Assembly (NCBI RefSeq): GCF_010093815.1 | Contig: NW_022985553.1 | Span: 1,088,133 to 1,152,132 of the forward strand | Source: Pseudovirgaria hyperparasitica | Lineage: Eukaryota; Ascomycota; Dothideomycetes; Acrospermales; Acrospermaceae | DNA length: 64,000 nt | Direction of reading: 5' to 3' | Shown here: positions 32,413-42,320 of the stretch, piece by piece | Layout: every line of letters starts with the position of its first letter | How positions within the stretch are numbered: the first letter of the stretch is position 1 | Made by a program: the position numbers and the translations under genes | The notes under the pieces: model-generated | Database searches by the model: none | Told to the model about the DNA's origin: nothing | What the model saw: the letters and a program-made list of their open reading frames with translations, nothing else

Positions 32413-35400
32413 ATGATAGCACAGAATACTCGCGGTCTGGGGGAAGATCAAACACGACCGATACGTGCAGACAGTGTTACAACAGCAAACTCCGTGTTTT
32501 CTGGAAGGTTGTCTGCACCAACGACATCGAAATCAGGAGACAACCTTGGACTGGATCTAGTGGTCGACAATCCAAATCCTGCGGGCGACCTAGTATTCGT
32601 TCATGGCCTTGGAGGCACCGCAAAAAGGACCTGGTCTTACAATCGTGACGTCGCTAACTTCTGGCCGTCATGGCTGGCCTTAGAAGACTATCTTAATGAC
32701 TATCGTGTTTTCACATTTGGCTACAATGCAGACTTTCGGGGTGGTAGCATCAACTTGAATATCATAGACTTTGCCAAAGATCTTCTTCTACAGTTGCTTA
32801 CCTTCTCGAGCCATCTTACCGGACGTACAAATGACAGCGGTAAACGAAATTTGATCTTCGTTGCACATTCCATGGGTGGTCTTGTCGTAAAGAAAGCAAT
32901 CATTCTGGGCAAGCATGATCCGCTATATGCAAAGCTGATTGCAAGAGTTCACGGCATCGTCTTCCTTGGTACACCCCACCGAGGATCTTCGTTTGCGAAC
33001 GTGCTTAATAACATTTTGGCTTCTTCAATCATGGGGCCACCACCAAAAGCGTATATTGCAGATCTAGATGTTCAATCGACCACACTGCAAGATATAAACG
33101 AGCAATTCCGCACGAGCTGTGGTGCAATAGTCCTGGCTTCATTCTACGAGACCTTGAAAACAAACTTCAAGGTCACGAAACAAATGGTACAGCCTGTCCC
33201 GTCACGTGATTGTCTATGTTTCGCTGACAGTGAACAGATTGTGGAGAAAGAATCTAGCATTTTGGGATATCCTCAAGAGGTCTCAGCCGCTCTACACGCT
33301 GATCATCATGGAGTCTGCAAATTTGCAAATCGAAATGATAGCAATTACATAAAAGTCAAGAATGTGCTTCGGATGTGGGCGCAAACAATCTTGCCTCCCA
33401 GTAAGTCTTACGTTGTGTGCTTTTCTCACCTGTAATCACTAATGATCGAAAAGCCCGAGAACTAGCGCAGTCTCTAAGTCATATCGAAGATGCAAAGGAC
33501 TCCCAGGAAACACTTGAGACCGTTCTTGGTATTCATCAACCACCTGAAGAGGGCTTTGAAAGTGCACGCAGTAAAACAACGAAAGGCAGTTGCGACTGGA
33601 TCTTCAATAATAGCCACTTCTTAGAGTGGAGCACAGATATGACCGGGAACAACATCACTAGAGCATTCTGGCTGACAGGGCCACCAGCAACAGGCAAAAC
33701 AATTCTAGCCGCCGCAGTGATTGACCACTTCCGGATCCAAAGCTATCCTTGCTTCTTTCATTTCTTTACGGCTGGTCATCAGTCCAAACGAAGCTCTTCT
33801 TATTGTCTCCGGTCCATCGCTCTCCAAGTCGCTCAGGAGAATGAAGCATTTCGGAATAGGCTTATTAGCCTTCACGAACGTACAGGAATTCTATTCAATT
33901 CGCAAACCAATGACTTTACGGCGGTTTGGGAGAAGCTCTTTACGGGCATACTATTCAAGATAGAGTTTGCAACACCTTTGGTCTTTGTCCTTGATGCCAT
34001 TAATGAAGCAGATTCTTCAGCTTTACTAATAAGATCCTTGCTGGACTGTAGGCCCGCAAGCCCGATACTTTTGTTTCTCACAAGTAGACCTATGAAGATT
34101 CCTTCCGCTACGGCAGCTTATGGAGTACCTATCATTCATTATCCCTTATCAGACAACGACACGGAGCTAGATATCCGAAAATACGTTCACTGGAAAATAC
34201 AAGATTTCCTTCCTGATGATGACGAGATAAGAAGAAATGTGTCAGATATTGTTGTTGCCAGCGCATCAGGTTCATTTCTCTATGTGAAGCTCGTTCTGGA
34301 CATGCTTCAAGATAACTGGCATACACAGGAAGATATCCGAAAGATCTTCACTGCAGTACCAAAGGGAATGGAAGAGCTTTATCTTGAAATGTTGAAATCT
34401 GTCAATTCCCAAAGTCCACACCTGAAGGCTATGGCCACCCGTATCATCACATGGGTCGTCTGTTCTTCCAGACCATTGGGAATCGATGAGCTACAGACAG
34501 CCTTAGAACCAGATTTCTCAGGCTTCACTAAGCTGGAAGACTCCATAGTTCAACTATGTGGAAATCTGGTATCTGTCGATCACGGAAGGATCTCTATTGT
34601 TCACGCAACCGCACGGCAGTTCCTACTCAAGCCTCAGGGAGGAAATCCAGCGTTTGTGTCCGCGAAGGATGGTCATGAATTAATTGCAATAAGAGCGTTG
34701 AAGTATCTTTGTGATGAAAAATGGCACCGCATTTACCAAAAGGTAGATGGGTATGGTGCTTACCATAAGCACGAGAGGAAGGAGAATCGACTTCTAATTG
34801 CTGAGAAGGGAAACCCTTTCTTGGGCTACGCCACGTGTCACTGGGCGTACCACGTCTCTAAAGCTCCGGCTAGCTCTGTTCTACTGATTAAAGTCATTCG
34901 AACCTTCTTGGATGCATATAGTCTCTCTTGGATCGAAGGGATTGCGTTGTCTCAAAATTTACGATACCTGACCCGTGCGGCTCAGCAGCTCAAAAGATTC
35001 GCAAAGCAGGTGTCGAAGCGATCTGAAAGATTACGATCAGAATCTCCATTGAATCTCTTTTCTAAGGCCGAGGATGACGCTGGCTATATAAAAGCCTGGG
35101 CAACAGATCTAATCCGCGTGGCTGCAAAGTTTGGCTTAAACATGGTTCAGTCTCCTTCAAGTATACATCGACTGGTCCCTCCATTCTGCCCAACAGGCTC
35201 AATGATCCGGACTACCTTTGATCGGCATACTTCTGGTTCAGTCTCAGTAGCGGGTCTGGTTTTGCAAGAATGGGACGATAATCTAGCGAGCGTCTCTGTA
35301 TCAGAGGAAGACACTGCATCGAGAATTTTGGCAACCGACACCCACTTTATCACGCTCATAAGCACGACAGGTACAGCATTGATCTGGAGAGCCGAAACCT

Positions 35401-37235
35401 GTGAACTGGAAAGACGCATCGACCATGGCGAGTACGTGCGACTCATGGCCATTAACAAGTCAGGGACTCTTCTCGTTACGGCCGGGCTATATTGTTATCG
35501 CATATGGGACATAACTACTGGCGAAGAAGTCTTCTCTATACCAAAATCAACTTATGCATTACATGTTACGATCTGTTTCGGGCATTCCGATACTCAGGTC
35601 ATGGTGGGCTACGATGACTGTTCTGTCCGAACATACGATGCAGAGAAACAAGTTGAAACATCATGTTTCATCCCAGAGAAAGGGCTAGCAGAAGATGCAG
35701 CGCCTCAGATCATGCAGATAAGTCCCGATCTAACCAAAGTCGCTATGGCCTGCAGAGGTCAGCCGCCAGTCATCTGGGACATGACAGTCGGAGGTACGCG
35801 CCCGTTGAGCTGCCGCATCACGAACACAAACGATTCTTTCTGTCATCCCGAGAAGATGATTTGGCAAGCAGATGGAGGCTCCCTTCTCGTAATGTCGTAT
35901 CACACGAAGATTACCCAATGGCACATATATGAACAATATAAAGTCGAGTACGATCATATTAATGCTAGAGAGATGGCCTTGAGTAAAGAAGGCGACTTTC
36001 TACTCACGAGTGATTATGCTGGTACCATAAGCGTCTGGCTATATCCAAGGCTGAATTTACTGTACCAGCTTCAGAATGAACATGAAATCATCCGGGACAT
36101 AGCGTTCAGCCCCGATGCGCAACGAATTTATGATCTTCGTAGCTCTGTTTGCAACGTCTGGGAGCCAGAGGTTCTTGTTCGTGCAGAACAGCATGATATG
36201 GAGGACCGCTCTAGTGTCGGAGAAAGCTCTACTTCAACAGAACCTGTCTTGAACCAGCGATATCATCAACAGAACATGGTGACTGCCATAGCTTGCTCCT
36301 CCTCTGATGACTACTTGTGCTGTGGTCAAGAAGATGGCTCGGTCATCATCATGGACACACATAGTGGGGCCAAGGTCCGGAAGGTCTACAGACATAACTC
36401 ATCTAGCTCCATCGAGTTGGTAGCATGGTCGAGCTCTGGTAGATATATGGTTTCCGCAGACGACTCTGGTCGAGTTATCAGCAAGAGGCTCGAAACGAAA
36501 GAGGCTGGTAAATGGGGAGTCTTTGGAGGCGTGGACTTCCGCTCACCTGAGCCAGTGCAGCAATTTCTCATCAACGAGGATCGAAAGCTTCTCCTGGTAT
36601 CGAGTCGGAGTAGGGTAGCCATTTGGGACCTTAAAACTAAGAATGAATTTTGCACGCGTCGCTGGGACGATATACCTGGCCACAAATGGGTACTAGAGTC
36701 GAAGCCATCAGCCAGACTCCTTCGCATTGCAGCTGACGGTGTCACGGCTTATGATTGGGGGAGCCTTCATGAGCTGCCTGCTGACACGGCAGTGGTACCT
36801 AGTATCAGTCAGATGGAAGCTGTAGGGCAAGATGCACACGTTACATGGGCAGAACTCGTACCCAGTCTCAACGCTGTGCTCTATTTCGTTTCTACGACTG
36901 TCAGCGGGATAACCAAGGAATCTCTCTTACTCGCAACACTGTCGAAAGGACCATCACGCAGTGGTCATACCATCCCTGATGACTCTGTGATCATGACTCA
37001 CAAGCGGCGCATTGTTGGTGTTTTCAAGGAACACTTCACATATATAGATCAAGATTGCTGGTTGTGCACCTGGCGCATCGGAAGCAAAACATCAGAGGTC
37101 ATTAGGCACTTCTTCATGCCTAAAGAATGGTTGAGTTGGACTGCGTTGAACAATGTGACTCTCACGCAACACGGCACATTTCTGTGCCCGAAGCTGAGCG
37201 AAGTTGCGATAGTCAGGAACGGGCTGAATCTCTGA
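32413..37235 (+). CDS. Fungal NOD-like receptor: alpha/beta-hydrolase, NACHT, beta-propeller
   Basis: Exons 32413-33400 and 33454-37235 (53-nt intron) join to 1589 residues. Residues about 55-300 form a SesB-like alpha/beta hydrolase: DLVFVHGLGGTAKRTWSY, the nucleophile motif FVAHSMGGLVVKKAI (Ser near 150), GIVFLGTPHRGSSFA and a late His in DHHGVCKFANRND. A NACHT NTPase follows: Walker A GPPATGKT near 404, Walker B LVFVLDAINEAD near 508, a sensor-like LLFLTSRPM, then the helical part (MEELYLEMLKSVNSQSPHLK). From about 890 to the end are diverged WD-type repeats (YRIWDITTGEE, SVWLYPRLNL, VAIWDLKTKNEF). Known: such proteins mediate fungal non-self recognition and cell death, with the hydrolase as the executing domain. 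The acceptor site (AAAAG) is weak but the join is in frame and conserved-looking. Confidence 0.92.
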
Positions 37236-38145
37236 GTTGTTCATCCGGAAACCGTCAGGGTTTTTGCTCAAGGGTTCGTCGCAAACCAGTCGCACCAAAT
37301 TTAAAAAGTAAATAAGAAAGGGATCATGTGTGTCACGTGCATCCAACAGAGGCTATCAACATCGAACAAGGCAAAGTATCATGACCCTGTCGCCAAATCT
37401 CCTTTTTACCGCTGGAGCAACGAAACGAGATTGCGAGGCAGCGGCACAAGCAAACATTCCACGACACGAGCATTCGAGAGGTAACACAAAACAATTGCTC
37501 TCAATACATTGTCGATAGCCGTCGGGGCAGAAAATGGTAGATATTCGGAATAAAGAGATGGATGGAAGAATGCGATAGGTCTATGGGTGAGAATTTTGAT
37601 TCAATGATATCAGAGAGCACGAAGCCACGCAATTTTTGCTACGTAGACGCCCCACGACTGGCGGGGGCTTCAGGGCACTTTACAGGGATGATGCCCCCCG
37701 GATAGGGACTGTACCCACCCCGGATAGCGCCCTACCACTTAGAATTGGGCGCCCGAATAGCTACCAGGCCAGTGAGGCGCGGGTGGCTTATCGCGCGCGA
37801 GTAATTAGGGGGGAACCGTGGCGGGAATGCACCTTTGATATATGTACAACAAACAATACCCCCTGTCCTGCCCCTGGGCTGCCAAGTCACCACAAAGAAA
37901 TGCGTTCACTAATACTGCTTGCAGTTTGTTTGACGCAAGGAATCGTGAAAAACGTTTTGTGACTGGCAGTCCCTGTATGCGTGCACTTGTTTCATATCCT
38001 TTTTCGTCACCATGCCCGATATCATCAGGCAAGTCAGCGCCTCGCATCAGCATAATATATCTGAGGCTGCTGGCCTTCAGTCACTTACTCTGGCTCATCC
38101 ATCCCAGAAACCTAGACGTGCCAGACGTCGATCATTGTTGGCGCA
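37236..38145. other. Intergenic region, GH49 promoter
   Basis: About 910 bases between NLR and GH49 genes. It includes a GC-rich patch (37640-37830) with CreA-like sites annotated separately. Short frames are low quality; no gene supported. Confidence 0.45.
37661..37727. promoter_or_regulatory. Cluster of CreA-like sites with a repeated CCCCGGATAG
   Basis: GCGGGG at 37661-37666 fits the CreA consensus SYGGRG. CCCCGGATAG is repeated at 37696-37705 and 37718-37727, and CCCCGG is CCGGGG on the other strand, again matching SYGGRG. The cluster lies about 420-485 bases upstream of the GH49 start. Carbon-catabolite control of this sugar-hydrolase gene is therefore plausible, but short consensus sites occur by chance. 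Confidence 0.4.
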
Positions 38146-40206
38146 ATGATCACTGCTCGGATCATAGCTGCGGCATGCCTTGTCTCCCTCACTGTCGCCG
38201 CTAACATTCACTCGCCCAGCTTTCGGTTCGCCCATCGAGATACATCAACAAACCGGACCTCTGATACGGACTCACTGAAGACATGGTGGCATGACAATGG
38301 CGAGGTCAACACCAAGACTGTGGTTCTTGACTCGAACGTCCGTCAATCTCATCTGTACTCGGTACAAGTGAGCACTGCTGACGCTGACGACTACTACGAC
38401 TCCTTCGTATATGAGTCTATCCCTCGCAGCGGGAAAGGCCAGATCTGTTATCCGGGAAACTACGAAGACATATGTCCAGAATATGACGGCATCTCAATCG
38501 AGGCCGAGGTTGGCATCACCATGGGCTGGACTCAATTTCTCTACGGGAGCGACGTCAAGGTCAAGGTTACACGCAAAGACGGCTCACCCATCAACTCTAC
38601 AGACGAGGTGACCATAAGACCGAGTAACCGAGCCTACGAGCTCACCACCGATGACGGATCTGTCTACGTTACTGTGCCGTATACCCCTGAAACGAATGGT
38701 GTTCGCTTTTCAATCGAGTTTGCCGACGATGTGTGGGAATACCGCAAAGGAGATACTGGCTACGACTATGTTCAGAACCTGCTATCTTCTGCATTGGCAT
38801 TCGTCTCGACCTTCACGTCATCAAATCCGATCGTTGGCAGAGAGCCTCGCAACTCCCTCCTCATTTTCGCTAGCCCCTTTCCTACCGATGACCTGATACC
38901 AGCAGACAGTGATGACGTCTACAACGCAACACCAGGATGGGTCAACGGTCTTGAGTCCATCGAACACAAGGTTGTATCCTTCGGTCCTGGCGTGTACTAT
39001 TTCAACGGTGATGGATACGCTAATCTTTCCCACACCGTCGAATGGGTATACTTCGCCCCTGGATCATACGTCAAAGGCGCCATCCAATACAACGCGCCAG
39101 ACGTTGCGCTCAAAGCCACTGGCTTCGGTGTCCTCTCCGGCGAACAATACGTCTACCAAGCAAACCCAGCCTCCAACTGGTCCAACAACAAATCCGATGC
39201 AACCTCCATCAAAATGTGGCGTGGCAACGGTATCACCGCAGGCCAGTCATGGCTCCTCCACGGCATCACAACCGCCAACCCACCCTTCAACGCAATGGAC
39301 TTCTACGACGCAACCGAATCCTTCACCGTCGAAGTCGCAGACTACAAGCAAGTCGGCGGCTTCTACTCCCAGACCGACGGCCTGCAAATGTACCCCGGCA
39401 GCTACCTCCACGACATCTTCTACCATACCGGCGACGACACCCTCAAGGTCTACCACTCCAACGTCCGCGCCACTGGCATCGTCGCCTGGAAAACAAACAA
39501 CGCCCCCTTGATCCAGCTCGGCTGGTACCCGCGCACAGTCTCAAATGTCACTCTCGCTCACATCGCCGTCATCCACTCCCGCTACTCCTCCTCCCTCGCC
39601 TACGCGCCACGCGCCCTCATAGGCTCCTCATCCGCTTACTCCGACCTCCACGCCACTGACACCGCAAACACATCCTGTTCCCTCGCAAACATCACAATCT
39701 CCGACCTGCGCGCCGAGGGCATCAGCCCAGCCTTGCTCGGCCTCAACATGCTTGCAAACCTCGACTCCTTCCTTGTCGACGGCGTCTTTATCGAAGAATT
39801 GCCCCCGCCCGTCACGTATTTGGATGTTGCGAACGTTACCGGCTTCACGGACGCAGAGGGTGAGAAGGTTGCCCTGGGCGCGGACTCGGCGGATACGGGC
39901 GGTATGGGCTTGACGATAAGGGCGTTCAAGGTCGGGAATGAGAGCGTGAGCTTTGCGAAGGGGAATTGGGATTTGGATGGGCTGGGGAGGGTGAATGTGG
40001 ATGAGAGTTATTGGGGGAAGTGGACGATTCTGGATGCTGATGAGGATGATGATGGGTCTGACGATGGCGATGGAGATACTGGCGATGGTGATGGCGATGC
40101 GGACGACGATGAGAGTCTGGCATGCAGAGGGCTCAAGAATCCACGCATGATGCTAGGTCCACCGGCTGCACTTGCGGTTGGCGTTGGGTACTTGGCTACG
40201 AACTAG
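38146..40206 (+). CDS. Glycoside hydrolase family 49 (dextranase/isopullulanase type)
   Basis: One uninterrupted frame of 686 residues. A signal peptide (MITARIIAAACLVSLTVAA) leads into the GH49 N-terminal beta-sandwich: LKTWWHDNGEVNTKTVV, NVRQSHLYSVQVS, YDSFVYESIPRSGKG, DGISIEAEVGITMGW. The parallel beta-helix follows with WVYFAPGSYVKGAIQYN and GFGVLSGEQYVYQAN. Catalytic aspartates correspond to GGFYSQTDGLQMYPG (about residue 410) and HTGDDTLKVYHSN (about 429). GH49 enzymes invert alpha-1,6 or alpha-1,4 links in dextran or pullulan outside the cell; which one cannot be decided here. After the family end (YWGKWTIL) there is an acidic Asp/Gly-rich tail of about 35 residues and a hydrophobic end (GPPAALAVGVGYLATN), which may be a GPI signal. 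The second half is strongly C-biased at third positions. Confidence 0.93.
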   Translation: MITARIIAAACLVSLTVAANIHSPSFRFAHRDTSTNRTSDTDSLKTWWHDNGEVNTKTVVLDSNVRQSHLYSVQVSTADADDYYDSFVYESIPRSGKGQICYPGNYEDICPEYDGISIEAEVGITMGWTQFLYGSDVKVKVTRKDGSPINSTDEVTIRPSNRAYELTTDDGSVYVTVPYTPETNGVRFSIEFADDVWEYRKGDTGYDYVQNLLSSALAFVSTFTSSNPIVGREPRNSLLIFASPFPTDDLIPADSDDVYNATPGWVNGLESIEHKVVSFGPGVYYFNGDGYANLSHTVEWVYFAPGSYVKGAIQYNAPDVALKATGFGVLSGEQYVYQANPASNWSNNKSDATSIKMWRGNGITAGQSWLLHGITTANPPFNAMDFYDATESFTVEVADYKQVGGFYSQTDGLQMYPGSYLHDIFYHTGDDTLKVYHSNVRATGIVAWKTNNAPLIQLGWYPRTVSNVTLAHIAVIHSRYSSSLAYAPRALIGSSSAYSDLHATDTANTSCSLANITISDLRAEGISPALLGLNMLANLDSFLVDGVFIEELPPPVTYLDVANVTGFTDAEGEKVALGADSADTGGMGLTIRAFKVGNESVSFAKGNWDLDGLGRVNVDESYWGKWTILDADEDDDGSDDGDGDTGDGDGDADDDESLACRGLKNPRMMLGPPAALAVGVGYLATN

Positions 40207-41666
40207 GGATTTTACAAAAAAATGGATGATTATGATGACTATGATGATGACGATGATTGGGATTATCAGATTATGGTGGGACGTTGAAGTGCTCTTTCTA
40301 TTCTACATAGCGAGGTATTTTGGGATAGAAGACTGTTTGCTACTTGTTGTTGTCATTGAGATTGTTGTCAATGTTATCGTCGTTGGTGTTGCGAGGACTA
40401 GACGAGATATCGACACCGAATTCATCTGCGCGTGCACGTATTGATGATTAGTATGCATGGGACCTCCATAGCGAAATCATCGAAGTATGCTGGACTTGTT
40501 GTAACGCTAAATTATATTACATAAATAACACCCCTAACTGTGGTAGTCGTCATCTACCCCTTCTTATCTTCCTTCATCCTATTCCCCGTCCTTTTCCTGT
40601 TACTTTTCTTCCTCGTCCCTCGTGGCTCATATCACGACTCAAGACCGCCCAACAAGCAACACGTATACAAGCCCCACAATCCCAGCATTCCCACCCAAAC
40701 ACCACTTACGCCATCCATCTATGATGTATCCCAACATCTCGCTCTTCGAGCATCCCCACAGTGCCGACGAATAGGTATCCTGGCTAGTCTAAGATACCAA
40801 GCTGGGTGTCGGTATGTCCTATCCTATTCTCATACTTAAACTTAGGTTGCGGTAACGAATGGTGTTTTTGATGTGTTGATCCCATAGGTGAGTTTGGTGG
40901 CATAGGGGGGTGGGAAGAGAGATGAAGGTGTGGGTTGCGGGTTGGGCGGTAGGTGGTGGTGTTTGTACTGATAGGTAGGTGTGTATATGGATGTGTGCGT
41001 ATGTGGTCTCGTGGTTATCGTTTTGATGATAGAATTGAGTCTCGACCAAATCTACAGGTGGAGCTTATGTATACTGTGGAAGGTCTTGATTGCGTGCTGG
41101 TGGAATACATGGACAGCATGGGAGTTGGTAATATTTGACGACTCTATGTCTCCCTTCTGATCATATCTATACGGGATAAGCATATGCTGCCAGCTGATAT
41201 GGCCGCGGAAAGTCATCCAAGTCTATCTAGAAGGTACAATCCCGAGAGCTAGATGTTCGCAAGGTCCTTGTAGCTTGACCTAATGACTGTTCTCACGATA
41301 TGGACGGATGCCTCCTGAAGCAGACATACAGTGGCATCGCATAATCATATCGTTGCGGTCACTAGCGATGCCAGAGAAAAGGATACTCTTACTCAAGTCA
41401 GTTTAAAGGAGTGCTAGTAAAAATCTAATTCAGCGTAAGACAAGCAGCTAAACGTACGGTGACGATCACTACGGATGTAAGACCAATATTTATCTATTGC
41501 GTGAGGGGGTGAAATACTTTAATCTAATGTCATTCAATGTGATACATTTTTCTATCTTAGTGACACGTATATAAAAGGAACAACTCATGTCCACCGACTC
41601 AGCAAAGAACATCTCAGAGCTCTTCGTGACACCCCATGGTATACGAACACAACCACGAAGCAGCCA
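40207..41666. other. Intergenic region with GAT-rich simple sequence
   Basis: About 1.5 kb between convergent genes. Bases 40223-40262 are a loose ATGATGAC-type simple repeat. The stretch 40540-40640 is C/T-rich. Short frames on both strands have no family resemblance. Nothing else seen. Confidence 0.45.
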
Positions 41667-42320
41667 CTACTTCTTCCGCACAACAAGCAAGACCGCCTTG
41701 ACACCCTGCGCCTTGCGATAGTCAATCTTCTCCGTACTAACAACCTCAACCCTACCCTCCCTCTCCAGCCCCCGCACAACCCTCTCATACCCACCACTAA
41801 CCCAGATATCATCCAGCACACTCGCAACAAACAACCCGCCGCCGCTCTTCAACACACGCACAAACTCCGCCATCGCCGGATCCGGCCCGACATGGCCGTG
41901 CGTGAACGTGCCCGTGCACGTCACAACGTCATACGTCTCGCTCTTGATGGCCAGCGGCCCGCTGAGATCTGCAACGTCGAGGTTGCGGAACTTGCCCGTC
42001 TTGCGCGCGATGTTGAGCATGCCTTGGCTCAGGTCGATGCCGTCGATGAGGCGGGCGCCGAGGCCGGCGAGGGCGACGCCCGTGAGGCCGGTGCCGGTGC
42101 CGGCGTCGAGGATGGTGGCGGAGGCGAGGGTGTCGGCGGAGGAGGCGGCGAGGACGGCCTGGGCGCAGAGCAGCGGGGCGACGTAGTTCTGGGTTTCAGA
42201 GTTAACATCGGCGTCGTAGTCGGACGCCCATTTGTCGTAGATGGAGCGGCAGTCGTCGACGTTGTTCATGGCGTATACTTGGTCTAGGAAGGCCATGCCT
42301 GTTTTGGTGGTCACGGCCAT
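41667..42320 (-). CDS. Class I SAM-dependent methyltransferase, small
   Basis: A single 217-residue frame from the ATG at 42320. It shows motif I ILDAGTGTGLTGVALAG (near residue 70), the acidic loop end DGIDLSQGMLNIA, motif near YDVVTCTGTFTHGHVGP (post-II), and RVLKSGGGLFVASVLDDIW (motif III). The N-terminal MNNVDDCRSIYDKWASDYD is the usual lead of the Williams-Beuren 27-like (METTL27) group of methyltransferases. The substrate is unknown. The coding sequence is GC-rich compared with its flanks. It stands alone, with long gene-poor regions on both sides. Confidence 0.85.
   Translation of the reverse strand: MAVTTKTGMAFLDQVYAMNNVDDCRSIYDKWASDYDADVNSETQNYVAPLLCAQAVLAASSADTLASATILDAGTGTGLTGVALAGLGARLIDGIDLSQGMLNIARKTGKFRNLDVADLSGPLAIKSETYDVVTCTGTFTHGHVGPDPAMAEFVRVLKSGGGLFVASVLDDIWVSGGYERVVRGLEREGRVEVVSTEKIDYRKAQGVKAVLLVVRKK

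Noticed and set aside
38909-39659. Two rightward open frames of about 200 codons overlapping the GH49 gene
   Set aside because: They are frame shadows of the strongly C-biased GH49 coding sequence; composition is Thr/Ser/Pro or Arg/His only.
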